Positions 16,882 to 25,618 of a stretch of 64,000 nucleotides of DNA are shown here, in pieces. The translations under genes were made by a program, and so were the position numbers. Origin of the DNA: Rhodococcus tibetensis (GTDB taxonomy: Bacteria; Actinomycetota; Actinomycetes; Mycobacteriales; Mycobacteriaceae). The notes below the pieces were generated by a model. It saw only the letters and a list, made by a program, of their open reading frames with translations. It made no database searches and had not been told where the DNA came from. The DNA lies in the NCBI RefSeq assembly GCF_024438035.1, contig NZ_JANFQF010000012.1:124001-188000 (forward strand). Direction: 5' to 3'. The stretch's first letter is position 1; every line of letters starts with the position of its first letter.

Positions 16882-17976
16882 GTGAACCAACCCACGCGCC
16901 GAGTCGACGTCGTCTTCGCGCCGGGGGCCGTGGCGCACCGCGGAACCGCGGAGGAACTCGTGCACCGGGCAATGGCTGCACGCGGCCTGACCGGCGAGTT
17001 GACGTTCGCTCTGGACACCGCCGGGCTGGAGCGGGCCGTGCAGTCGGCGGCGGGGCGAGGCGAGCTCATCGTCGTGCCCGGTGCCGGGGCACCCTTCACT
17101 GCCCCAGCCTGCGGGGTGATCCGCGTCGACTTCGGCGAATGTGAGGCAGACCGCGCAGCGGGCGTCCGCGTCCACATTCGCGGCAGGGGTCTCGACGGAC
17201 TCCGCTACGCCGTGGACAGCTGGTATCACCATCGCTTCCATCCCGCACGGATCGTCCGCTACGGCGACCACCCCGATCAGCGAGTGGAACTGCGGATTCC
17301 GGGCGGCGACGGCCCCTTCCCCGTCGCCGTGCTCATCCACGGCGGATTCTGGCGGCCACGCTGGGAGTCCGACCTGATGGATGCGCTGGCAGTCGACCTG
17401 ACGGCCCGCGGGTACGTCACCTGGAATGTCGAGTACCGGCGGGGCGCGGAGAACCGCTGGGCCGCAATGGAGTCCGATGTCGCCGACGCCGTCCAGGCCG
17501 TCACGACCGTCCCGGAGGCGGACCCGGGTCGAGTCGTCGTCCTCGGTCACTCGGCTGGCGGTCAGCTCGCGCTCCGCGCCGCTGCCGACGCCGTTGGTGC
17601 CGCAGTGCGTCCAGCGCTGGCCGTCAGCCTCGCCGGTGTCCTGAATCTGCGGCTCGCGGACGATCGCCACCTCGGCGAAGGCGCCGTGGCGATCGCCGTC
17701 GGTAGTGACTGGGCCGGGGACCGCGTGACGTACGAGGAGTCGTCGCCGATCGATCGACTCCCTCTCGGCATCCCACAACTGGTGGCCTCCGCCCTGCAAG
17801 ACGAACCGGACATGCTGGAGATGAGCAGGGAGTACCACGCAGTCGCCGCAGCGACTACCGATGACGTCGTGCTGATCGAGGGGCCCGGCGATCACTTCGC
17901 CGTCATCGATCCGGCAAGCCGGATCTGGCACACCATCGCCGAGGTAATCGACGCACGGATGATCCCCGGCGCGTAG
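16882..17976 (+). CDS. alpha/beta hydrolase, probable kynurenine formamidase, with extra N-terminal domain
   Basis: 364 residues in two parts. The C-terminal part (about 140-355) is an esterase-type alpha/beta hydrolase: oxyanion motif HGGFWR, nucleophile elbow GHSAGG, and a late GDHF with the catalytic His. HGGxW plus GxSAGG is the pattern of eukaryote-type arylformamidases, which convert N-formylkynurenine to kynurenine. That is the missing step between KynA and KynU next door. The N-terminal part (about 1-115) resembles a degenerate type II dehydroquinase-like flavodoxin fold (ELIVVPGAGAPFTAP, then VRVHIRGRGLDGLRYAVDS). GTG start at 16882 with AGTAGGG upstream. The formamidase role is inferred from motif and neighbourhood; the N-terminal assignment is tentative. 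Confidence 0.7.
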   Translation: MNQPTRRVDVVFAPGAVAHRGTAEELVHRAMAARGLTGELTFALDTAGLERAVQSAAGRGELIVVPGAGAPFTAPACGVIRVDFGECEADRAAGVRVHIRGRGLDGLRYAVDSWYHHRFHPARIVRYGDHPDQRVELRIPGGDGPFPVAVLIHGGFWRPRWESDLMDALAVDLTARGYVTWNVEYRRGAENRWAAMESDVADAVQAVTTVPEADPGRVVVLGHSAGGQLALRAAADAVGAAVRPALAVSLAGVLNLRLADDRHLGEGAVAIAVGSDWAGDRVTYEESSPIDRLPLGIPQLVASALQDEPDMLEMSREYHAVAAATTDDVVLIEGPGDHFAVIDPASRIWHTIAEVIDARMIPGA

Positions 17977-18000
17977 AAGCCGGCACCCGCACAGTAAATC

Positions 18001-18095
18001 CCCGGCGCCGCACCCACACACGCGCCCCTTCTGCGCCCACGCACCCGTTTTCGGACCCTGGAACGGGTGCGTCTGACGAAAAGAAGTGCGCGAGT
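18001..18095. repeat. palindromic dispersed repeat, copy 1 (eroded)
   Basis: A stretch of about 74 bp nearly identical to 18643-18716. Its centre is an 11-bp inverted repeat, ACGCACCCGTT / AACGGGTGCGT, around a TTCGGACCCTGG-like loop. The outer arm match (CGCGCCCCTTCT against AGAAGTGCGCG) is imperfect here. Lies in the 277-bp gap before the Excalibur gene, right after the hydrolase gene. No gene is visible in this gap. Confidence 0.75.
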
Positions 18096-18253
18096 CACTC
18101 GGCACGGATGTCATTCACTCGACTGACAACGAACCTCCCTGACCTACACCGGGTTTCACGCTCCGCTATGCCGTGGCTAACATCCGACAGTGCGGTTCGC
18201 CTATTCGGCCCCGCGTCCTGTCGCAGCCCACCCCCTATGAACGAGGAAACACC

Positions 18254-18634
18254 ATGAAGGCACGACGTGCAGCTCTCACCATCTTCGGATCTGCGGCCAT
18301 TGCCCTGGCAGCGGCGCCGACCGCGCAGGCGTCCACTGTTTTCGACTTCCTGCCGCCGGAGATCGCCGCACTGATCCCGAGCGGTTCGGCCGACGCCGTG
18401 AACCCGCTTCTGCCGCTCGCACCCGCCGCCCCGGCACCCGCACCACAGGTGGCGCCGGCTCCACAAGCCGCCCCCGCGCCCCAGCTGGCTCCCGTACCGC
18501 CTGCTCCCGCGCCGCGGGCTGGGTACAAGAACTGCACCGAGGCCCGCAACGCCGGCGTGACGCCGATCTACCGCGGCCAGGACGGATACGCGCCGCACCT
18601 CGACCGGGACAACGACGGCATCGCCTGCGAGTAG
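18254..18634 (+). CDS. secreted Excalibur-domain protein
   Basis: 126 residues. Sec-type signal peptide (MKARRAALTIFGSAAIALAA, cleavage likely after AQA near 24). A proline/alanine-rich linker of about 40 residues with repeated APAPQ units follows. The C-terminal Excalibur motif has KNCTEARNAGVTPI and DRDNDGIACE, a short calcium-binding-like repeat with two cysteines. Such proteins are exported and cell-wall associated; function unknown. The start is ATG 18254 with ACGAGGAA upstream. The gene is bracketed by two copies of a palindromic repeat, so it may be a self-contained unit. Confidence 0.8.
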   Translation: MKARRAALTIFGSAAIALAAAPTAQASTVFDFLPPEIAALIPSGSADAVNPLLPLAPAAPAPAPQVAPAPQAAPAPQLAPVPPAPAPRAGYKNCTEARNAGVTPIYRGQDGYAPHLDRDNDGIACE

Positions 18635-18642
18635 TCGATTCC

Positions 18643-18740
18643 CCCGGCACCGCACCCACGCACGCACCCCTTCTGCGCCCACGCACCCGTTTTCGGGCCC
18701 TGGAACGGGTGCGTCTACCGAGAAGGGGTGCGTGGGTGTC
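18643..18740. repeat. palindromic dispersed repeat, copy 2
   Basis: Same 74-bp core as 18001-18074 with about four differences. Here the structure is fuller: inner arms ACGCACCCGTT / AACGGGTGCGT (as in copy 1) and outer arms GCACCCCTTCT / AGAAGGGGTGC, so the whole 90-odd bp can fold as a nested hairpin. Begins 8 bp after the Excalibur stop and may act as its terminator. Looks like a small non-coding repeat family member (REP/MITE-like). Confidence 0.75.
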
Positions 18741-18868
18741 TCACAACGCCTCGCAGCCTCACAACCCCTCGCACGACGGACCGGTGTCGCCATTCCTCGT
18801 GCGGGGCAGTGTGCTCCGCACTATGTTCGGCGGTGACGGTTGAGGTTCTCGGTGAGGGGCGGTCCGGC

Positions 18869-19348
18869 ATGAGCAGGACATATTTCGGAACTGTGGCGGT
18901 GGCGGTGGCCGCTGGTGTCGCGCTCACCTGCGGCGCGGGTGCGGCCTCCGCAGACACCCAGATCAAGGGCTGCACGATCGTGGCCGACCCGACGCCCGAG
19001 CATCACACGACCTGCCCCGGCGCCGATCTGAGTTCGGCGAACCTGGCGGGCCTGAACCTGAGTTTCGCCGACCTGTCGGGTGCGAACCTGACCTGGGCCA
19101 ACCTCGCCGGCACAAACTTCACCGCCGCGAACCTGTCGTACGCCGATTTGAGCGACGCGAACCTCACGAACGCGAACTTCACGGACTCGCAGCGCAACGC
19201 CATGATCCTGTACAGCACGGGCATCGACATCTTCGGCAGAATCGTCGGCGACCTCAACATCACGACTGAGCCGCAATGGTCTACCGACGCCCACGAGCGT
19301 GCCCTCGACTCCGTCGTCCCGGTTACATCGCCCGCCCCGTCCCCGTAG
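18869..19348 (+). CDS. secreted pentapeptide-repeat protein
   Basis: 159 residues. A signal peptide ([20 protein letters not shown], cleavage after ASA) is followed by a short Cys-containing lead ([21 protein letters not shown]). Then come about 14 tandem A(D/N)LSx pentapeptides (residues about 60-115), expected to form a right-handed quadrilateral beta-helix. A non-repeat C-terminal tail of about 45 residues follows. ATG 18869 has GAGGGG 10 nt upstream and starts a good signal peptide. Exported pentapeptide-repeat proteins of this kind have no known role; the DNA-gyrase-protecting members are cytosolic and longer. Confidence 0.75.
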   Translation: MSRTYFGTVAVAVAAGVALTCGAGAASADTQIKGCTIVADPTPEHHTTCPGADLSSANLAGLNLSFADLSGANLTWANLAGTNFTAANLSYADLSDANLTNANFTDSQRNAMILYSTGIDIFGRIVGDLNITTEPQWSTDAHERALDSVVPVTSPAPSP

Positions 19349-19416
19349 TTCCCGCCTGATTCCTCACGACCGGGGTGTGCCCTGCACATCCCCGGGATTT
19401 CTTGCGCCCAAACCCC

Positions 19417-19463
19417 TTGACATTGGATATTCGCACTATCCACAATTAGATAGTAATGCTATC
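19417..19463 (+). promoter_or_regulatory. promoter with two operator-like palindromes before the DUF4188 gene
   Basis: TTGACA at 19417-19422 with CACAAT 18 bp downstream fits a sigma70-type promoter. Two inverted repeats lie on it: GGATA-N7-TATCC (19425-19441) and GATAG-N5-CTATC (19449-19463). Both share the ATCC/GATA half-site. The arrangement suggests repression by a dimer bound at two sites. The cognate regulator is not in this window. Confidence 0.55.
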
Positions 19464-19482
19464 CAATCATGGGAGGCATCCG

Positions 19483-19980
19483 ATGTCGACAATCGAGCCG
19501 GGCCGATCAACCCACCACTACGACGGTGAGCTGGTGATCTTCCTGATCGGGATGACCATCAACCGACCCTGGCGCCCGGATCTGTGGCTGCCTGCTTTCC
19601 TCGCCATGCCGAGGATGCTGCGTGAACTGTCACAGGACCCCGACTCGGGAATGCTGGGGTACCGCCTCACCATCGAGGGGCGCGGCCCGACGGTGATCCA
19701 GTACTGGAGTTCAGCCGAACAGCTGTACGCCTACGCGAGCAATTCCGACGCCCGACACCGCCCAGCCTGGGCGGCCTTCAATCGGCGCGCACGCCGGGCG
19801 CCGGGCGCAGTCGGGGTGTGGCACGAAACCTATTCGGTCGATCGCGCGGAGTCGATTTATGTCGGCGCGCCGGCGCTGGGGCTGGCACGATTCACCGCGC
19901 GCGTTCCCGTCGCACCGGCAGGCAATCGGGCCCGCGATCGACTGGCCCGAACAACACCATCCGACAGCACTGACGGTTGA
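19483..19980 (+). CDS. DUF4188 / monooxygenase-like family protein
   Basis: 165 residues. Family features are the N-terminal VIFLIGMTINRPWRPDLWLP, then MPRMLRELSQDPDSGMLGYR and VIQYWSSAEQLYAYA, the alpha+beta ferredoxin-like fold of ABM-related proteins. Characterised relatives act on small aromatic or aldoxime-type compounds; the substrate is unknown here. ATG 19483 is preceded by GGGAGG. Followed 10 bp later by the DoxX-like gene, so the two form an operon behind the double-palindrome promoter. An inducible detoxification unit is a reasonable guess. Confidence 0.7.
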   Translation: MSTIEPGRSTHHYDGELVIFLIGMTINRPWRPDLWLPAFLAMPRMLRELSQDPDSGMLGYRLTIEGRGPTVIQYWSSAEQLYAYASNSDARHRPAWAAFNRRARRAPGAVGVWHETYSVDRAESIYVGAPALGLARFTARVPVAPAGNRARDRLARTTPSDSTDG

Positions 19981-19990
19981 GGAAACAGCC

Positions 19991-20521
19991 ATGGAACCGT
20001 TGATCACTCTCGTTGTCGTCACTGCGGCAATACTTCTCGCCGGTGCTGCGGGGATCGATCGATTGCGGCCGTGGCCGGTTGCGCTGAGGGGCGGGCTCGC
20101 GGCCATGTTCGTACTGACGGGAGGCGCCCACTTCTTCGGACTGCGTGCGGAACTCATCGCGATGGTTCCACCCGCGCTGCCGAATCCGGCGCTGCTCGTG
20201 ACCCTCACCGGCCTGCTCGAATTGGCCGGTGCTACGGGCCTGCTGTTACGACGAACTGCAGGGTGGGCGGCTGGATGCCTAACCCTTCTGTTGATCCTGA
20301 TGTTCCCGGCGAACGTCTACGCCGCCGTCGAAGGACTTTCGGCGGGCCCATTCGAAGAACTAGTGCCCCGCACCCTGCTGCAGATCGTCTTCGTGAGCGC
20401 GACCGTTGCCGTTCTGATCTCGTCTCGGCGGAGCCGGTCTAGCGAAAGGTCCGCCGCAGCCCACTCGCCCTCAGGACCCGGCGCTGCACTCCCGCCCGCA
20501 CCGCTTCCTCGGTCCCGATGA
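19991..20521 (+). CDS. DoxX-like membrane protein
   Basis: 176 residues with four predicted membrane segments (LITLVVVTAAILLAGAAG; GLAAMFVLTGGAHFF; LLVTLTGLLELAGATGLLL; LTLLLILMFPANVYAAV). The pattern GGAHF, the LELAGATGLL segment and MFPANVYAA is that of DoxX-like small membrane proteins, some of which partner with thiol or sulfur redox systems. ATG 19991 with GAGGAAA upstream. The last 83 bp overlap the 3' end of recD on the opposite strand, so the proline-rich C-terminal tail may not be conserved. Confidence 0.7.
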   Translation: MEPLITLVVVTAAILLAGAAGIDRLRPWPVALRGGLAAMFVLTGGAHFFGLRAELIAMVPPALPNPALLVTLTGLLELAGATGLLLRRTAGWAAGCLTLLLILMFPANVYAAVEGLSAGPFEELVPRTLLQIVFVSATVAVLISSRRSRSSERSAAAHSPSGPGAALPPAPLPRSR

Positions 20522-22298
20522 TCCGCACGTGCCGACGGGCCCGCGTGATTGCCGTATACAGAAGTTCCCGGGTCAGTAGCGAAGACTCCTCTCCCGGCAG
20601 CACCACGGACACCGTGTCGTACTGACTGCCCTGACTGCGGTGAATTGTCATGGCGTACACCGTCTGCACCGCGGACAGGTGCGTGGGATGCAGCAGAAAC
20701 GGCTCGTTGCCACGCGCAAAGGCGGCGACGAGTTCGTCGTCGGCACGGCGCACGATCACACCGGTGTCACCGTTGTAAATGCGCGTCTCATGATCGTTCG
20801 CCGTGACCAGAAGCGGCTGGCCTGGGTACCAGCGGTCGGGATCCAGCCTCTGCCCTGAGGCCTCGCCGATCCACTCCATCGCCTGCCGTGCCCACCACTG
20901 CACACCGTACGGACCCTCCCGGTGCGCGCACAGCAAGCGATGAGCCTCCGAAAGCTGCAGTGCCGCTTGGGCATCGCCGACGGACGCCGCCTCGGTGACA
21001 CCCACCGCCGTGTCGACAACGTCCCTTCGCAGGGCCGCGAGGTCGTCGAGATCGTGGAACGACACCTCGGGGGCGCCGCTGCGCAGTAGCTCCATCACGC
21101 GGTCCTCGTCCGCGTCGCGCACCGCGACAGCAAGTTGGGCGATGCCGCCGCCGAAACGGCGACCGCGGCTCAGGCGCACCACTCCTGCGCGCAACCGATC
21201 CCGTTCCACCGTACTCAGCGCAGCCTCGAGAGGGTCGTCCGCCGCGTTCAGATCATCTCCCACCACGCGGGCGAGCAGCGGATTCTCCTTCCCCGACACG
21301 GGTCGAGCCACCAGGTCGGCCAGCACCGCGCCCGCATCGACCGACGTCAACTGGTCCGGATCGCCGACGAGCACGAGTTGCGTGTCGGGGCGAAGCGCCT
21401 CGAGAAGTCGGCACATCATCGTCAACGACACCATCGAGGTCTCGTCGACCACGATCACATCGTGCGGCACGTGGTTGTCGGCGTTGTAGCGGAACCGACT
21501 GCCGCGGCCCCGTTGCCACCCCAGCAAGCGGTGCAACGTCATCGCCGTCAGATCGGGCGGCAAACCCAGCTCGCCGGCCTGATCGCGCACCGACTCCTGC
21601 AACCGCGCCGCCGCCTTGCCGGTGGGTGCGGCGAGGGCGATGCGTCGTGGCCGGCCCGTCTGCATCGACAGCAGGGCCAGCACCCGGGCGACGGTGTGCG
21701 TCTTACCGGTACCCGGTCCACCCACGATCACCGAGGTCCAGTGGGTCGCGGCGACAGCGGCCGCTATGCGCTGACGATCCGGCGGGGGCGAGGAACCGGA
21801 CGGATCGCGGAACAGCGTGTCCAACCCACGGCGAAGTGACGCTTCGTCGACGACGGGGTAGCCCAGAGCGCGCTGGTCGAGGACGTGCCGGATCGTCTCT
21901 TCCTGCCGAAAATACCGGTCGAGATACAGCAACTGGCCTTCAGCGGTATCCACCAGCCGCAGCGGTCGCAACGGTCCGGCCGGTCCACCGACGACGAGCG
22001 GGCTGCGGCGCAGTGCCTCGAGGACGTCGGAGTCCTCCGGCCACGGTAGGTCGTCCAGGTCTACCTCGGACTCCTCGTCGACCGTCACCTCCCGCAAGCG
22101 AGTCAGATCGAGACACACCGAGCCGGCCCGCACCGCCCGGACCGCGAGGGCCGTGGCCAGGAACACGTCCGAAGAAGTCTCTCCGGCGAGTGCGGACAAC
22201 CGCAGCGCGACATGAACATCCGCAGCCGTGAGCACTCCCGCCTCGTTGAAGATTCGCAGCACGCCTTTACCGCGCTGGGCTACCCGGACATCGGTCAT
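20439..22298 (-). CDS. recD: exodeoxyribonuclease V subunit alpha (RecD)
   Basis: 619-residue superfamily 1B helicase of the RecBCD complex, which unwinds DNA 5' to 3' during double-strand break processing. Walker A is GGPGTGKT (193-200); also visible are VVDETSMVS (Walker B), LVLVGDPDQLTSVDAG, and the C-terminal helicase motifs MTIHRSQGSQYDTV and LYTAITRARRHVRIIG. ATG 22298 overlaps the recB stop (ATGA). Third gene of recC-recB-recD. Confidence 0.93.
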   Translation of the reverse strand: MTDVRVAQRGKGVLRIFNEAGVLTAADVHVALRLSALAGETSSDVFLATALAVRAVRAGSVCLDLTRLREVTVDEESEVDLDDLPWPEDSDVLEALRRSPLVVGGPAGPLRPLRLVDTAEGQLLYLDRYFRQEETIRHVLDQRALGYPVVDEASLRRGLDTLFRDPSGSSPPPDRQRIAAAVAATHWTSVIVGGPGTGKTHTVARVLALLSMQTGRPRRIALAAPTGKAAARLQESVRDQAGELGLPPDLTAMTLHRLLGWQRGRGSRFRYNADNHVPHDVIVVDETSMVSLTMMCRLLEALRPDTQLVLVGDPDQLTSVDAGAVLADLVARPVSGKENPLLARVVGDDLNAADDPLEAALSTVERDRLRAGVVRLSRGRRFGGGIAQLAVAVRDADEDRVMELLRSGAPEVSFHDLDDLAALRRDVVDTAVGVTEAASVGDAQAALQLSEAHRLLCAHREGPYGVQWWARQAMEWIGEASGQRLDPDRWYPGQPLLVTANDHETRIYNGDTGVIVRRADDELVAAFARGNEPFLLHPTHLSAVQTVYAMTIHRSQGSQYDTVSVVLPGEESSLLTRELLYTAITRARRHVRIIGTEEAVRAGVQRRVLRASGLRRTFR

Positions 22299-25200
22299 GG
22301 CGTGACCTCGATCCCGGACAGCAGGTCGGACAGTTCGGTCACCAGTGCAGCCGGGGGCGTCCAGTCGAAGACCCCGCAGCCCGGTGGCGTGTCAGGCCCG
22401 ACCATCCCTCGCACGAACAGATATTGCACACCACCGAGGTGGAGGCCTGGATCGTAGCCGGCTTGACGCCACCGCAGATAGCGATGCAGCGCGACGGAAT
22501 ACAGCAGAGCCTGCAGCGGATAGTGCGACCGGATCATCTCCATGGCCATCCGCTCCCGCGTGTAGTGGGCGGTGGTCAGCTCACCCTGGGCGAGTCGATT
22601 TGTCTTGTAGTCGACGACGACGTATTTGGGCCCGGGCAGCCGCAGCACCGCGTCGATACTGCCGGTGAGGTAACCGCGCAGGGGCGTGGGTTCCAGAGTG
22701 CTCACCGCATCCGCATACGACCGCAGCGGATCGTCGGCAGCGAGGTGGGTGCGGAGTAGTCGGCCGATGCCGTCGAGCATCACGGTGAGAGACGGTGCGT
22801 CTCCGCCGGCGAGGGGAAGTTCGAACTCGAGTTCCGCCAGCAGGTCGGCGGGCGCGATAGCAGCGAGCGGCTGTGCTGCCGCAGATCCGAGGGGTGTGTG
22901 CAGTACGGGCAGCAGGGCGCCAGCGAGCTGCGCCGGATCGATTTCCGACATGGTCGAGGCGATCACCTCGGTGCAGCAGCGCAGAAGTTCCGCTTCGAGG
23001 TCGGGGGCGGTGGTGTCGACGATTTCGAACACGGCATGGACGAGGGTTCCGAACGTCGTGCCGCCGGGTAGGTCGTTCATCGTCGACGCGATACCGGTGC
23101 TCTCGTCTGCCGGCTCGTGCAGTGGCGGTTCATCCGGTTCGTCCGCCTTCACGTCGACCTCCGCCTCACTGCCCACTGCCGGACTCTTGTGCGCGGACGC
23201 GGTCAACGCCGAGTACGAGGTTCGGCGCCAGCGAGAGTCGAGAACTCGCTGGAACCGGGCGGCCTCGAGGTTGCCGCCGGTCTCTCTGGGCGGTGACCAC
23301 TGCGCGGGCGGCACCGCTTCGGAGCCGACAGCCTCGACACGCACGGTGTCGGGGCAGCCGGCACCCCAGGCCGACAGCCGATCCGCGACGATTGGGTCTT
23401 CCGGGACGTTCGCTTTCTGCGGCACGTCACGCTGCCCCGGAGCGCGTCCGAGAATCATCCGGTGCAGCGGCGCACCCCCCGTCGAGAACGCGGGCGCCCA
23501 CCACAGCACGAGTCCGCACATCGCGCGGGTGAGCGCGACATACAGCAGGCGAAGCTCTTCACCCGCTTCTTCCGCATCGTGCCGGCCCTTGCGTTCCGCG
23601 TACCCCGGACTCCCGGCCCCACCGACATCGAGGATGCGACGCCCGTTCTCGTCGTGCAGCAGAAGCTTGTTCGGCTTCGGATTCTTCGCCGCATCCCACG
23701 CATAGGGCAGGTAGACGAGGTGGAACTCGAGACCCTTGCTGGCGTGGACCGTCGCGATCTGTACCGCCGCGGCATCACTGTCGAGACGTCGGCTGCGGTC
23801 GACACCGCCGGACGACGGATCCTTCATCCGTTCGGTGAGCCATCGGGTGATGGCGGTGAGACCGAGAGACTGCTCCACTGCGGCGCCGTTGAGCAACTGC
23901 GCCACATGACGGAGATCGGTGAGGCTGCGCTCTCCGGCGGAGACGGCGAGCAGGCGTGCCTCGAGCGAACCGATCGCGGCGAGTCGTTCGAAGAGGGCAG
24001 CAAAACCGGACAGCGCGAACACGGAGGCGAGTTCACGCAGCAGCCCCCCGACTTCGGCGACGATGTCGTCGCCGCGGGAATCGAGTTGCTCGGCCGTGTG
24101 TCCGAGCAGCGGCGTGAGAGCGGCGAGCCGCACCCGATCGGAACGGTGCGGTTGCTCGAGCGCCTGCAGAACCCACAACCAATGCTGTGCGGCGGGCGTG
24201 GTGAACACACTGGCACCGCCTGCGAGTACCGACGGCACACCGGCACGGTCGAGGGCTTCGTGTACCAGCGTGATCTGCGCGTTGGTGCGCACCAGGACGG
24301 CGATGTCTCCCGGCTGGACCCCGCGGGACACGCCACCGATGTCGAGCGTGACACCGCCGTCGAGGGTGCGGACGATGTCCGCCGCGAGGTCGGCGGCCAC
24401 CCGGTTGCGCAGCGGTCCGACCGCGGGGTATCCAGATTTGTTGATTGCACCCGCGCCGGTTCGAGGCAGATAACGCAGGCGCAAGGGTGCCGCACCGCCG
24501 AGCCGCGACTTCGGCCGGGCCCCGTCCACCCGATGCACGACGATGTCGGGATGGCCGAGGGCAGCTCCTCCGTGCAGGTACTCCAGGGCGTCGAGCAGTT
24601 CCTGGTCGCTGCGCCAGTTGGTGACCAGTTCCTCGTGACTGTCGGCCGACTGCACCGCGTCGAGGTAGCTGAGTACCTCGGCCCCACGGAACGCATAGAT
24701 CGCCTGCTTCGGGTCGCCCACGAGCACCAGCGTTCGCGTGCTCTCGCGGGGGGATCGACCGCCGTCGTGGAAGGTTCTGCCGAGGATGTCCCATTGCAGG
24801 GGGTCGGTGTCCTGGAATTCGTCGACGAGTACGACGTCGTACCGGTCCCGCACTCGCCGGCACGCGGCCTCGCCGTGTTCGGGATCGGTGAGCACGCGAT
24901 GGAGGAGGGCAGGCAGATCGTCGAAATCCCGCAGTCCGACAGCGCGTTTGCGGCGTTCCACCTCGGCGCGCACGGCGTCGGCGAACGCCACCCGTTCACC
25001 GGCCGGGGTGCCGCGCGCGTCCTCCGGTGCGAGCACGGCTTGGGGATCGAAGATGGCGGCCCGCGCAGCGGCAGTGGCCTCCGCCGGGGTGAACGGTGCG
25101 GACTCGGCGCGGCTGTAGGCGCTGAGGTAGAGGTCGTCGATTACCTCGGTGACGAGGTCGTCGGCGGCCTCGACGATCACCGCGTCGGGGTCCCGCTCAC

Positions 25201-25618
25201 CGGCGATGCCGAGACCGTCGAGCATGCGCTGGCAGAAGCTGTGGGTGGTGACGATGGTGGCCGCATCGAAGTCGGACAGAGCTTGGAGCAGTCGACGTCG
25301 CCGCAGTGCCACCTCTTCGGGGTCGGCATCGGCCAGATGCCGGATGACGTGATCCTCGCCGAGGAGAGCACGCCTGGGATCAGCCAACTCTGTTGCTGCA
25401 CTGCGAAAGCGCTCGCGGGTGCGTTCCCGCAACTCTTGGGTTGCCGCGCGACTGAAGGTGACCAACAGAAGTCGTGAGAGGTCGATTCCGCCCTCGGCGA
25501 CGAAGCGGGCAGCGAGTCCGACGATCGCGTAGGTTTTTCCCGTCCCTGCGCTGGCTTCCAGCACGATGGTGCCCACCGGCAGCGGTCCGAGCAGGTTGAA
25601 TCCTCGCGTGTCGTTCAT
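22295..25618 (-). CDS. recB: exodeoxyribonuclease V subunit beta (RecB)
   Basis: 1107 residues. UvrD-type helicase with Walker A EASAGTGKTYA (about 21-31), LLVTFSRAATQELRERTRER, Walker B region VDEFQDTDPLQW and LVGDPKQAIYAFRGAE. The C-terminal PD-(D/E)XK nuclease domain shows the catalytic VVVDYKTNRL, so the nuclease looks intact. ATG 25618 was chosen because it overlaps the recC stop (ATGA) and begins MNDTRGFNLLGPLP; the frame is open much further upstream within recC but that is shadow. Forms the RecBCD helicase-nuclease with its neighbours. Confidence 0.93.
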   Translation of the reverse strand: MNDTRGFNLLGPLPVGTIVLEASAGTGKTYAIVGLAARFVAEGGIDLSRLLLVTFSRAATQELRERTRERFRSAATELADPRRALLGEDHVIRHLADADPEEVALRRRRLLQALSDFDAATIVTTHSFCQRMLDGLGIAGERDPDAVIVEAADDLVTEVIDDLYLSAYSRAESAPFTPAEATAAARAAIFDPQAVLAPEDARGTPAGERVAFADAVRAEVERRKRAVGLRDFDDLPALLHRVLTDPEHGEAACRRVRDRYDVVLVDEFQDTDPLQWDILGRTFHDGGRSPRESTRTLVLVGDPKQAIYAFRGAEVLSYLDAVQSADSHEELVTNWRSDQELLDALEYLHGGAALGHPDIVVHRVDGARPKSRLGGAAPLRLRYLPRTGAGAINKSGYPAVGPLRNRVAADLAADIVRTLDGGVTLDIGGVSRGVQPGDIAVLVRTNAQITLVHEALDRAGVPSVLAGGASVFTTPAAQHWLWVLQALEQPHRSDRVRLAALTPLLGHTAEQLDSRGDDIVAEVGGLLRELASVFALSGFAALFERLAAIGSLEARLLAVSAGERSLTDLRHVAQLLNGAAVEQSLGLTAITRWLTERMKDPSSGGVDRSRRLDSDAAAVQIATVHASKGLEFHLVYLPYAWDAAKNPKPNKLLLHDENGRRILDVGGAGSPGYAERKGRHDAEEAGEELRLLYVALTRAMCGLVLWWAPAFSTGGAPLHRMILGRAPGQRDVPQKANVPEDPIVADRLSAWGAGCPDTVRVEAVGSEAVPPAQWSPPRETGGNLEAARFQRVLDSRWRRTSYSALTASAHKSPAVGSEAEVDVKADEPDEPPLHEPADESTGIASTMNDLPGGTTFGTLVHAVFEIVDTTAPDLEAELLRCCTEVIASTMSEIDPAQLAGALLPVLHTPLGSAAAQPLAAIAPADLLAELEFELPLAGGDAPSLTVMLDGIGRLLRTHLAADDPLRSYADAVSTLEPTPLRGYLTGSIDAVLRLPGPKYVVVDYKTNRLAQGELTTAHYTRERMAMEMIRSHYPLQALLYSVALHRYLRWRQAGYDPGLHLGGVQYLFVRGMVGPDTPPGCGVFDWTPPAALVTELSDLLSGIEVTP

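Noticed and set aside
16825-18114. 429-residue minus-strand frame opposite the formamidase-like gene
   Set aside because: Shadow of the plus-strand hydrolase; no protein-like motifs.
18001-18740. CRISPR-like array
   Set aside because: Only two repeat copies, about 640 bp apart with a gene between; not an array.
23462-25477. 671-residue plus-strand frame inside recB
   Set aside because: Antisense shadow; recB on the minus strand has all helicase and nuclease motifs.
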